Of a stretch of DNA of 64,000 nt, positions 40,891 through 51,125 are shown one piece after another. Location of the stretch: contig NC_065422.1 of NCBI RefSeq assembly GCF_024362695.1, forward strand, positions 12,027,534 through 12,091,533. The letters are read 5' to 3'. Both the position numbers and the translations under genes were made by a program. The notes under the pieces are model-generated. The model had not been told where the DNA came from. It made no database searches and saw nothing but the letters and a program-made list of their open reading frames with translations. The first letter of the stretch is position 1. Each line of letters begins with the position of its first letter. Source of the stretch: Pectinophora gossypiella. Taxonomy: Eukaryota; Arthropoda; Insecta; Lepidoptera; Gelechiidae.

Positions 40891-41776
40891 CCTGTGGCCA
40901 TTTATTTTTAACAATCAGATGACTTCAGGCTGCATTGTCTTGACCAAATCAGGGATAGTTCGATAAAATGTCTAAATGTCTAAAATATCTGTAATTTCTG
41001 CTATTCATACATGCCAGCTCACGACTATACCCCATTTGTATTCAGATGTACATCCATCGCAAAATTAACTAAATACCCCCAACTCACCGAGCTTTATGTT
41101 AGACCGACGTGAGCTGTATAGCCGTCTATGATGGTCGAGCCAACTGTATTAGCTAAAACTGCACTTAAGATAAATTAGTAACTCATTGGTGCAAGTCCTG
41201 TACCGGAGTACGGGTGAACCACAGGACGACATGGACTCCCTATTGCTACGGGAAAAATGTGTTCTACTTTTGCCTTCCCCAAGAACATGGGTAAAAATGT
41301 CTGTTATTATAAACAACTGCATAACTCCACAAGAAACTGTCTTAAAAAGGAACCACACTCCCTCGTTTGCACTCAATTCAAAGGAACACCAAAATTTAAA
41401 CTACCGCAAGAAAAGAAACAAACAAGTGAAAAGGGCGGGGGGTCTATTTATAACAGTAAATTGGAAGGAAAAATGAAGGTCTCTGGACTCGTTAAGGACC
41501 CTGTTTGCGCCGGGAGACTTATAGGCTGAATATATTACCATTTTATTCGAGAAACAACCGTCCTCGGTCAAAACCTGCTTATTAATAGAAAATTTATACG
41601 GCGAATTAACGTACCCCCTGAGGGTAGGAAGATACGTGACGCGGTGACTGGGTTACGATGTCGTAAGTTGGGCAGCTTTAGCTACAAATATGTTGCTGAA
41701 ATCCGGGCGAAACATGTTTCCCCTGCGATGTTTCGTGGGAATTTGTAAATGTTTGATAGCACTCTTCTCTCTTCTA
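40891..41776. other. No supported gene; possible repeat at 41165-41530
   Basis: Overlapping frames at 41186-41529 are Lys-rich and share no domain. The stretch starting CTCATTGGTGCAAGTCCTGT may be part of an unlisted mobile element. Confidence 0.3.
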
Positions 41777-41932
41777 ACGTGTGAGTTGTGAGGTGGATTA
41801 CCAACCAATGATTATTGAGCCGCTAAAGGCCCCTGACATGACTCACGTAATGATTATGTACTTATCAATAAGTAGTAACCGGGAACACCGGCTTAACGTG
41901 CCTTCCGAAGCACGGATCGTCTTACTTATAGC
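41777..41932 (-). repeat. SINE A tail and core
   Basis: GTTGTGAGGTGGATTACCAA, GCCGCTAAAGGCCCCTGACA, GTAACCGGGAACACCGGCTT and GTGCCTTCCGAAGCACGGAT. Confidence 0.65.
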
Positions 41933-42149
41933 ACTTAGTACCATGCATAGTAAAAGTAGATAGATAGATAATAACATTTTTTTGGGCTACAGGCATACAT
42001 GCATGCAAAAACATACACTATCGTCAATGTGTATGGGAAAGAAAAAAAGTTTGATGAATGCAATGGCAATACTTTTGAATAAAGAATACTTTAATTTTTT
42101 TTAGAATTATTTAAATAAGAGAGCCAAAATACAATTTATGTCACATGCA

Positions 42150-42345
42150 TGTCATAAAATACGACAGAGGGATTTTGTCCTTTCTAAAATGATGGACAAA
42201 TGTTATGGGATAGGTTGATCCCTTGTCACCGTAAGGTTCGTCATATCCATCTTAGGATTTCATAGCTGGAAGTTGTTTTTGATTACTTTTTATTATCTCC
42301 CCCCTCCAATAGGGATCACGGGCGTGAGTTTATGTATGTGAGTAA
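42150..42345 (+). repeat. Repeat E copy
   Basis: CATGTCATAAAATACGACAG, AGGGATTTTGTCC, CCCTTGTCACCGTAAGGTTC, GGATCACGGGCGTGAGTTTA. Confidence 0.55.
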
Positions 42346-42990
42346 AAGAGAGACATAGATGCAAGATACATGTGCGAAAGAGAAAAGATATGAGTGAAGA
42401 CATCAATTGAACAGAGTAGAAGAGCGAGATGTATCAGTGAAAGGGACAGAAGAGGAGAGAATGATGACGTTTAAAATCATTCTAAGGCTATTTAGTGGGT
42501 TATATGAAGATTTCAGTGTTTATTTTCCCACTGGAAAATAGAATTGTTTCTATATTAATTAGGCTAGGAAAGAAAGTTACGAAATATAGAAATAAGTACC
42601 TAAATGGTAAACGGTCTCGATAGATGAATGTGATTAGAGAATTCTGTCTCTGGATACCCTTTCAGTCACAGAAATAATTAGTCGTTAGAAAGGACTGAGT
42701 TTAATGTATATTTCATCACTTAGCAAACTATTTTGATCAGGTCGATTAATTATTAAATATTAAATAAAGTACAATTACCACTTCACATAAACATAAACTC
42801 ACGACTATGTCCCGAATGGGATAGTCAGAGGAGCATATATGTATATCGCAAAATGAACTAAGTACCCACACTTCACCGAACATTCTGTGAGACCACTTTA
42901 CATATTCTTCCTTTGTTTGCTGTTTCACCACTTGCTGATTATGGCTTTAACTTTTCTATTTTTACTACGATAATATCAAACATACACTTA
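42346..42990. other. No recognised feature
   Basis: A purine-rich stretch (42350-42470) and AT-rich DNA, no supported gene. Confidence 0.35.
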
Positions 42991-42996
42991 CTACTC

Positions 42997-43084
42997 CATA
43001 CACACACACACACACGCACCCACACCCGCGCACGCACGTAAGCACACACGCACGCACGCACGCACACACACACACACACACACA
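42997..43084. repeat. CA-rich microsatellite
   Basis: (CA)n with CG-containing variants (CACGCACGCACG). Confidence 0.9.
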
Positions 43085-43100
43085 ATGTATTACACTTACT

Positions 43101-43195
43101 TTGTGTGGTGGAGTATGCTCCATATCCCGTTGAGGGGAGGCCTGTGCCCAGCAGTGGGACGTATATAGGCTGTTTATGTTATGTATGTATGTATG
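43101..43195 (+). repeat. SINE B tail fragment
   Basis: GTGGTGGAGTATGCTCCATA, GAGGGGAGGCCTGTGCCCAG, CAGTGGGACGTATATAGGCT and a TATG run. Confidence 0.7.
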
Positions 43196-43625
43196 ATATC
43201 AAACTAATATACGTACCAAAGTTGTCCAAAAACCAAACAAGACAAGATCTTTATAAGGTACAGCCATTGTTCTTATTACGACCATACTTAATCCAGCTGG
43301 TAGAGTGTAGTGTAAATTGCAGGACATTATAAAACAAGATCTTGTTAACTTCATCTCAGAACTGATAAGATCTCAGGTTTATATAGCGCAGCGCAGTCCA
43401 AGCGCAGTTCTAATGAGTTAGCTTTTCATAGGAGAAATGCTTGGATTAATGCTGAATAAGAGTGGTTTTAGATTAATCGGCAAAAGCTTTTAAGCTTTTA
43501 ATAGAAACAGATTTTGACATGTGCTCATAAAAAACTAAGTCGGTAGGGTGGCATTTGACAAAAATATACATTTTCAGTGAATTATTATATTTAGCCCTAC
43601 ACTCCAGTCTCATCAGTCATCCCGT
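43196..43625. other. No recognised feature
   Basis: Nothing supported beyond short frames. Confidence 0.35.
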
Positions 43626-43735
43626 GATCATGGCACTTGAAACAGTGTCAAAATATCGGGAGTCTCATATACCTGATTTAAACGCGGTAAGAATCCATTA
43701 TTATGTGTTTTAATAATGATAATAACCGCGTAAAC
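43626..43735 (+). repeat. Interspersed repeat K, copy 1
   Basis: CATGGCACTTGAAACAGTGT, AATATCGGGAGTCTCATATA, AACGCGGTAAGAATCC and TTATTATGTGTTTTAAT recur at 63516-63608; a short piece (AGAACCCGTTACTATGTG) lies near 33484. Confidence 0.6.
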
Positions 43736-43908
43736 CTAATACAATGTAGAATATAATATATTATGTTTATAATATGAAAAAACTTAAAATACATTACGGG
43801 GGACCCTGCATTAGGGAAACCATCGCGAAGATTCTGAACATATGTTGTTAGCATTCACTTTTAATACACCGGCGAGGTAGACTTTCATAGGAGTCAAATT
43901 ATAACATC

Positions 43909-44013
43909 CAAATTCAAATTCAAAAATATCTTTATTCAGTACGTAACATAGTAACACTTTGACTCGTCAATTTTTAAATAACGAACGTCTCATCCGCCTA
44001 AAACTACTCCATT
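43909..44013 (+). repeat. Repeat F copy
   Basis: CAAATTCAAATTCAAAAATA, ACACTTTGACTCGTCAATTT, ACGTCTCATCCGCCTAAAAC. Confidence 0.6.
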
Positions 44014-44738
44014 CATAACGTCATACATTTTTATTATTTGCCTAAGTTGTCAATTAGCCTATTTATTATCTTGACTATTCACATGGAAAACTATAGGTAG
44101 TAAAATGGTAAATTAACTCTCTAACGATTTAGACTACCATGACGCCTTTAAATTCAAAACAAATTCCGCTGTGCATTCTTAAAAAAAGTTAATTTCCAAC
44201 AAAATTAAATGCAAAATTTCGTGCGGATAATATATTATAGGAACAAGAATTTACGGCAGCGAAACGTCGTCATAAATATGTTTGATATTTCCCTTCTTTT
44301 TTCTTAAAACGTTATTACTACAGGAGGAAAGGTACAAGAACTAACATAACTCAACCTTTTGCCTCAGATATGCAAATTTAATTTTCCCCATACTTCCTGA
44401 AGGTTCCGGTATAAAAAAAACGCGAATAACAACTTTCGTCGTTTGGGATCCGTACAGATCGGTGTTTCAATAATCATATTATCGGAAATAGCTTTTATTT
44501 ATTTAGGTAGAAGAGAAGATGATGAAGGTTAAAAAGGCGCTTCTGGCACACACACACACACACAGTATTACGCAGTAGCTTTATTCTATGCCTATGCCAC
44601 CTCACAACCTACATTCGAACTCGTTGTAAGTCACGCATTATCCGAACAGGGCTATCTGGGATTTACACTTCTCAAACAACAAAGGCAAACTCTTTTCATT
44701 CTTTCTTTTGCTTATTTCATCAGCAGTGCTAACATGCC
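44014..44738. other. No supported gene
   Basis: GGTTCCGGTATAAAA near 44402-44416 is TATA-like but opens no exon. A short CA run is at 44547-44562. Confidence 0.35.
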
Positions 44739-44890
44739 CAACAATACAATACAATACAAATACACTTTATTGCACCAAAATAAAAAAAGAAATAATTAGA
44801 AAAAGACACTTAACTAAGTACATGGCAAATGGCGGCCTTATCGCTTAAAGCGATTTCTTCCAGACAACCATATAAGTTGAGGAAAAATGT
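44739..44890 (-). repeat. LINE-type 3' end fragment
   Basis: ACAATACAATACAATACAAA, TACACTTTATTGCACC, TGGCAAATGGCGGCCTTATC and AAAGCGATTTCTTCC resemble a reversed non-LTR 3' UTR with an A-rich end; the pieces at 47033-47110 and 47270-47320 share wording. Confidence 0.5.
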
Positions 44891-45423
44891 AAAAATTGAA
44901 ACAACTTGATAAAATTATCGATCGATTCAATAACATAACAACACAACATAACTAACATAGTTCGTAAGTCTCTATTGTTTTACTAACATTATATGGATGC
45001 AGAATCTGAAATAAATATTTTATTATTATTATTATTAATAAATTTTGTCGAAATCGATATGTTTGTTTTTTGTCCCTAACATGCGTGCCACGTGATTTGG
45101 TTCGTATTTTGACTGAACGACATTACTTATTTGGGTTCACATATTGGCACCAATGGATAAAATGACATAATTATCAATCATCAGAATCGATAAAATGACC
45201 GTGACAAAATTTTATCACGATGCGCATGTTAGCCCTACTGGAATTAGAATTTCTTTCAGTATTGTGCTACGGTTTAGGGAGTGCCGTAAAAATATAAGAA
45301 ATTTCCAATATTATGGGCAGACGTGATCGCTACAGTTGTAAGGTAACACATACATACACTTGCGGACAAAGTACAGTGTACACCGTAAACTACAGTCAGT
45401 TTCTTGCTTATCTTATTTTATCT

Positions 45424-45585
45424 AGCCTAAAGTGTCCCACTGCTGGGCAAAGGCCTCCCTCCATTTCTTCCAGGATTATTTCTCCAGTGCTTCCTGCAGC
45501 CAGCCTTCCAGGAAAGCATCCAAGTCGTCGCGCCATTTCCGCTTCGGTCTGCCACGCGTCTGTCTCTATTCGGAGACCATTCTGT
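45424..45585 (-). pseudogene. LINE ORF2 C-terminal remnant (second family)
   Basis: The minus strand reads RGRPKRKWRDDLDAFLEG, WLQEALEK, stop, then SWKKWREAFAQQWDTLG and stop. This pattern (GRP, WRDDLD, EAFAQQWD) is the usual end of ORF2 in an endonuclease/reverse-transcriptase LINE. One internal stop shows it is dead. Its last bases, GCCCAGCAGTGGGACA, nearly equal the end of SINE B (GCCCAGCAGTGGGACGT). Confidence 0.7.
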
Positions 45586-45638
45586 GGTGATCTTAGCCCT
45601 TTTGCGATGGAAAATTCCACTTGATATCAACTGAGAAT

Positions 45639-45666
45639 CATGATTAGATTAGATTAGATTAGATTC
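45639..45666. repeat. GATTA microsatellite
   Basis: Five copies of ATTAG before ATTCATGTATTTCACATT. Confidence 0.8.
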
Positions 45667-46458
45667 ATGTATTTCACATTTAGTTATACAACACATTTTA
45701 GACACAATATAAAACGGTAACAACATAAATATGATCGTCGAAAATGATAATAAAAGAATGTCAACAAAGTAGATAATAAATTAAATCAAAATGTCAAAAG
45801 ATAATAAATCAATTACAATGTCATGGCTAATAATAATTATAAATTAATTATGTACTTATAAAATAAAATTACATTCAAGTGATTACAATAAAATACAATG
45901 TCAATTTTTAATAAAATCGTCCACAGAATATAGCTCCATATCCAACAAAAGGTTTTTTGTCCAAAAAACCGAATGATACGTCACATACCTCATTTTTTAT
46001 ACTAGTGGGTAGTTGCTCATATAACGTCGGACCGATGGTCCATGGTCTGAATCATACCTCAAAGTTTTCGTTACGATGTCACTAACAGCCTGTATATAAA
46101 GTTGTTTCTTATTTCAAATGACACCGTTTTCTTGTCCGTCCGTGTAGAGCCACCGATTCAGTAGCGCAATTTTCAAAAAGGGTGTAGTGTGAACCTTCAT
46201 TTGAAATTAGGGCTCGCCCGCCACCTGTTTACAAAAACCTCCAACTACGTTCTATCTTACTATTCAGATGCCGCCTTATCGATATTTCCGCGATATCGAT
46301 ATAACAAAATATAATAGTGTAGAGAGAATCGATAGAACTCGTATTGAAACAGTGGCTACCAAGTAGTGAACATCATCTGCCTAGCGTTATCCCGTTTTTC
46401 ACTTGATAGAGCACGATAGAGTATGTTTGGAGTATCGATACCGATAGTAGTGTATTAC
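45667..46458. other. No supported gene; ATCGAT-rich end
   Basis: From 46278 to 46445 ATCGAT and TATCGAT words cluster (at least four). A SINE C remnant (CCTAGCGTTATCCCGTTTTTCA) lies near 46380-46401. Confidence 0.35.
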
Positions 46459-46466
46459 GCAATAAT

Positions 46467-46789
46467 CTTATCATGTGGGTTGTGAGGTGGATAACCAACC
46501 TCATCAACCCAGATGTCAGGGTTACTATTGAGCCGCCAAAAGCCCCTAACGTGACTCATGTAGCGACTACGTATACATTAGTAAATTGTAACCGGGACCA
46601 GCGGCTTAACGTGCCTTCCGAAGCACGGATCATCTTACTTTCGGACAATCAGGTGATCAGCCTGTAATGTCCTAAACAAACTAAGGATCACAAAGTGATT
46701 TTTTGTGATATGTCTCCACTGAGATTCGAACCCGGGGGCAACGGATCGTGAGCCCAACGCTCAACCACTGGACCACGGAGGCCGTTGAT
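46467..46789 (-). repeat. SINE A, full length with target-site duplication
   Basis: Flanked by GCAATAAT (46459-46466 and 46790-46797). On the minus strand: head GGCCTCCGTGGTCCAGTGGT, B box GGGTTCGAATCTC, core ACTTTGTGATCCTTAGTTTG and GATCACCTGATTGTCCGAAA, tail to CACCTCACAACCCACATGAT. This is the best copy for defining the family. Confidence 0.82.
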
Positions 46790-46797
46790 GCAATAAT

Positions 46798-47360
46798 TGT
46801 AGTATCCTTATCGATAGCTTATTGACCTACGTCACTATTTCTAAATACAAAACTGTCCGAGTGTGAAAGTATTTTGAAGGTAGACGCAAAATGAAAATTT
46901 TGCCCTAAGCCGTTGTGGATACTTTCTTTTGTGTGATTAGGTGGGTAGTATAAAATTTGATCATAAGGTGGATTTTCGTGATAAGCAACTGAATGCATTC
47001 TAAGTACGTCTTTTTTATTTTTTTCTTTGTCTGTTTATTGCACACGGAAGACTCAAAACAGTCACACGGTTCAACTAATTTCTAGTAGAAATTTCTTCCA
47101 GCAGATCAGGAAAGAGATAAATTTAAATCTAAGAGAGGCCAGATAAGCATATACGTTAATACCCTATGCCGAGTTTGTTAATTATAATAAATACATTTGT
47201 TTGTATATCTTAAATAACTGACAGTGGAACAGCGTTGTCGAGAACCATACTTGCGAAACAGGTGTTACTGCCAAAGAGGCAATTTCTTCAAAGCAACCTT
47301 TGGGTATAGGAAAAATATGAACAAATATAAGCGGTAGTACCTTAGTACTAAGTAGTAGTA
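46798..47360. other. No supported gene; LINE-type 3' fragments
   Basis: Pieces like TAGTAGAAATTTCTTCCAGC (47085-47105) and CAATTTCTTCAAAGCAACCT (47279-47299) resemble the 44739-44890 family. Confidence 0.35.
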
Positions 47361-47424
47361 ATACATACATACATAAACAGCCTATATACGTCCCACTGCT
47401 GGTCACAGGCCTCCCCTCAATCAG
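47361..47424 (-). repeat. SINE B tail fragment
   Basis: CATACATAAACAGCCTATAT, CGTCCCACTGCTGG and GGCCTCCCCTCAATCA. Confidence 0.7.
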
Positions 47425-48118
47425 AGAGAGAGAGAGAACATAGGGTAGGGTAGTTACTACTAACCCTATACCCTCTCTCATGTTCGGCACGATCATGTTA
47501 GGCACTATTACTATAGTTCCTAGTAATACTAATGACACTTCTTTTGTTTATTAACAGATCTCAGAAATCAGAATTACTTACTCAATGTAATCATCATGGA
47601 TAAACTTGTTGAAGGTCAATGTAACATTTTTCAATTTACGTCATTTCGCAAGGTGTTATGGCTGACGAGAAAAAATGTCAAGAAACTGCAACGCATCTCA
47701 ATGCGTTTGACCATAATCTACCCTGGTCTAAAGTAGCAATGTGGTCTAACTCTGCCCAAAGAAACGTATTGTTTTACAGACTTGCAGAAACAATATTTTT
47801 AAAAGTAATAACATAACGAATGAAGGAACTTTTTGAGTTGCGTCAACTCACGTGCCTAATTAAATAGAATATACGTTTATTGAGATAAACTCATTTCTTC
47901 GTACTTAAAAAAGTGTATAAAATAAACTTGCTACGTTCATTCTTGCCTTGGCAAAATGTAGGTAGCTTTCTTTTACAAAATAAAGTATTCCTTGGCAACC
48001 TTGCCTTACAAGGTAAGGAGATGAATAACCAGATGCCTTGGGAACCATTCCGCCTGAGCGTACTACTACTTTTGCAGTTGGAATATATTTGCGTATATAC
48101 TTAATAGGTATAGGCTAC
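47425..48118. other. No supported gene; repeat T copy
   Basis: 47617-47690 matches 19505-19575 (repeat T). Other frames are short and unsupported. Confidence 0.4.
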
Positions 48119-48257
48119 TGGAGGGGGTGTGGAGCATACTCCACCAACCCGCATTGGAGCAGCGTGATGGAGTATGCTCCATACCCCCTCCGGTTGATTG
48201 AGGGGAGGCCTGTGCCCAGCAGTGGGACGTATATAGGCTGTTTATGTAAGTATGTGT
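48119..48257 (+). repeat. SINE B tail
   Basis: CACCAACCCGCATTGGAGCA, GGAGTATGCTCCATACCCCC, GATTGAGGGGAGGCCTGTGC, CAGTGGGACGTATATAGGCT. Confidence 0.7.
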
Positions 48258-48351
48258 ATAGGCTACATTAGACCCCCGGTTATCAAGCTCGTAATTTTGC
48301 GAGGCGGATTGTCCTTTCTATACGTAGTTCGTCATCATCCTCATAGAACTA

Positions 48352-48606
48352 TAACTCTCCGCTCCGCACCAATTCGTATAGAGCGCCGAGCTAGATTTAC
48401 CTCACCCCCTCTGGGTCTTACTTTAGTCTAAATGGACGTTAGCCGCTAAGGAATAGTGAGACGCGAAGTCTCGAATAAAGAAAACTTTTCCATTGAAACT
48501 TGATTTGTTTATTTTAATCCTCAGTAAAAAACATCATCAGTGTTAAAGGAGGACAAACGGACTATCTGTCTCGGTCGTACTTACGTGGTAAGGCGACACT
48601 CAGTAA
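48352..48606 (+). repeat. Repeat Q with an internal insertion
   Basis: Q runs CTCTCCGCTCCGCACC to GCCGCTAAGGAATAG (48462), is broken by about 80 bp of unrelated AT-rich sequence, and resumes near 48545 (GGACAAACGGACTATCTG, TCGTACTTACGTGGTAAGGC). Confidence 0.6.
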
Positions 48607-48875
48607 AATTGGGTTTGTCTTTGTCTATGATACTGTTCAGACAACTCATACAAAGTTGCAGGCTGTAGGCCACCCCGTTTCAAGGTAGTCGTAGCTTTAT
48701 GCAAATCACTTGGAGACACCTGACGCAAGGCATTTACATAAATATTGTAAGCGGGCCAACTTATATCTGCAATACTCGTTTTCAGGTCTCTGAAATGCCT
48801 AGCATGTAAATGTGCTGGTTTTAGCTGAGAACTGCGTTTTGTAACTTGATTAGATATGTTTGTGATTAATAAATT

Positions 48876-48960
48876 GAAGTGATATGTCCGCAGCGGGATT
48901 TCAACCCGGGACCTCCGGATCGTGAGCCGAACGCTCAACCACTGGGCCATGCAGGCCGTT
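48876..48960 (-). repeat. SINE tRNA-like head fragment
   Basis: GCCTGCATGGCCCAGTGGTT, GAGCGTTCGGCTCACGATCC and GGTTGAAATCCCGC on the minus strand. Confidence 0.7.
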
Positions 48961-49606
48961 ATAGTTTGGTAGGATAAACTTTGCAAAGTTACTTTATGCT
49001 TTCCGATTTACCTCAACATTTCAAAGTTTCAATATTATTATTATTTTAGTCTTGGTATTAGTGGGCTTCTACAAGTAATAATTTGAAATTTATTTAATCT
49101 TTTCTGTGTTCTCGTGGAATGGTTTGAATCCTTAACTGAATAAAATTTGACCCAGTTCGAAATATACACTTCATTTCAGTTAATGTATTATTACATTAGC
49201 ATTAATGTTGAATGAAGCTTCAGATTTGAATTATGTATTTATATCCAAAATTTTGAGAATGTCTTTCGTTTTAACCGGGGATGTAACTGAGCTCCGTAAA
49301 CGAAATCCAAAATATCGTATATCTTCATTCTCCTTCCCTTAACTATCGGATATCCGAAATTTTACATTCAGCTCTCTCAATCCTTTAAGTACTTACCTAC
49401 CTTTTTTGAATTTTATTTTATTTATAATCCCTTCAAAATCTGATATGCGTAAACGAAATTATCCGAAACCAACGGTTAATCCGTTGTATATGTAATAAAA
49501 CCATATACTTATATCCGATTATAGAAAAACGACGCTTTTTCTGGTTTGTACCATTCCGGGTTTTTAACTTTTTTTTTAATATAACATAACATTAACGTAA
49601 ACTTTA
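48961..49606. other. No recognised feature
   Basis: AT-rich, no supported gene. Confidence 0.35.
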
Positions 49607-49845
49607 CATTATTATACACGTCCCACTGCTGCACACAGACCTACCTTCAATCAACCGGAGGGGATATGGAGCATACTCCACCACGCTGCTCCACTGCGGG
49701 TTTGTGAAGGTGTTTTTACGGCTAATAGCCGGGACCAACGGCTTAACGTGCCCTCCGGAGCACGGAATCACCTTATTTTTTTTCAGACAATCAGGTGATT
49801 TTTTACGATAAAGGACAATGAGTCAATATGTCCCCTTCCACAAAC
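49607..49845 (-). repeat. SINE B tail and core
   Basis: CACGTCCCACTGCTG, TCAACCGGAGGGGATATGGA, ACGGCTAATAGCCGGGACCA, CGTGCCCTCCGGAGCACGGA, CAATCAGGTGATT. Confidence 0.7.
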
Positions 49846-50195
49846 AGATTCCAGACATATCTCATTCGAAGCGTCTTAGCGAGTTGATATTTTCTTTCAA
49901 TAGCGACTTCCTCGAAATACGCAGGGTTTAGCCGGAATTCTTTAAGTCCCTTAAAAAATAAATGTCTGTCTTTCCATGTTAACGTTATGTTCTTGTCTAT
50001 GCAAATACGAAAAGCTTTATTCTTAGACTAAAATCAGAAGTCAACGTATAAATTTACTTAAACGCAAACGAAAACCAAGAAAACAGGCCATTTAGCATGA
50101 ATTTCTTTACGAGAAAGTTTCAAGGCCCAAGGTCTTACAGAGTTGAGGCATTTTTCACTTTGAATTTAGGCTGGCTTCAGAATAATGCGTTTTTT
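49846..50195. other. No recognised feature
   Basis: Nothing supported. Confidence 0.3.
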
Positions 50196-50285
50196 TGACG
50201 TGACTTATTGTAAATTTGGCGCAGATGACATTAACTACTTGGCCGGACAAATGGGGAGCGCTGAAGGCTCTCCTCACCCGGTAAA
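50196..50285 (-). repeat. Retroposon P, very short copy
   Basis: TTTTTTTGACGTGACTTATT to GCTCTCCTCACCCGG; about 90 bp survive of the 3' end. Confidence 0.65.
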
Positions 50286-50500
50286 GCGTAATACGCGCAA
50301 AGGTTCTATATTACAAAAATCATACTGTGTGATCCCTGTTTGGTCACAGACCGGACACTCCATACAAAAATCTCATAATTACCGTGTGCCGCTTTACCGT
50401 GCAAGTGCGAGCGGGACAGGCAGCCCGCGCTTCCTTAATCCTTAACGACTTACAGCCATTTAGACTAAAGTAAGACACAGAGGGGGTGAGGTAAACCTGG

Positions 50501-50705
50501 TGTGGGCATCTAGTTGTGGTCGATGCTCTGCTTGATGGTAGGTATGGGGAATAACACAGCTGGACAATGTTGACTGCACTTTTATTAATTTATATTATAA
50601 AATGTTTAACACACGATAGGTACACGTTAGTTAGGTTTGAGATCAGAAGGGCAAGTATTGCCACACTTAAATATTAAAAATATAATTTTGTTGGGGATGC
50701 CAACA
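50501..50705 (-). repeat. 3' LTR, BEL/Pao element
   Basis: TG...CA ends; TGTGGGCATC ... GGGGATGCCAACA on the plus strand. Confidence 0.9.
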
Positions 50706-51125
50706 TGCTGCGGCCTGAGAGAATTTAAACTAAAAGAATACAATACAACTTATTCTATCCTCAAGAAATCAAATAAATAACTCATGGCTGCTAAATAATA
50801 TTGCAAGTCACTTATATCATCAACTTACACAGTAATTAAATTAAACTTGCAAACCTTAACTTTGTTTTTAAAGTAATAACAATATAGCTTATAAATTCAA
50901 TGAAATTGTAGGAAACGTAGCATATTTTTTACTTTTTACTCTAATAAGCAAGCTTAATATTTATGAGACATTACTTTATTATTTATTCGTAGAAAATTAC
51001 TAATTCAATATTTTACAATTAGGTATATTGTAATTAACTCTTATAGAATAAACTTATCTTCGGATACATTACATAATAAAAAAAGGAAGAAGTGTTTTAT
51101 GCTATCTTATTGTAAATAATAAAAC
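50706..51125 (-). other. 3' untranslated region of the BEL/Pao element
   Basis: AT-rich, non-coding. The base run next to the LTR (TCTCAGGCCGCAGCA on the minus strand) is not a classical polypurine tract. Confidence 0.6.

Noticed and set aside
46278..46445. Functional DRE-type promoter from the ATCGAT cluster
   Set aside because: Short palindromic words are expected by chance in AT-rich DNA and no gene lies beside them.
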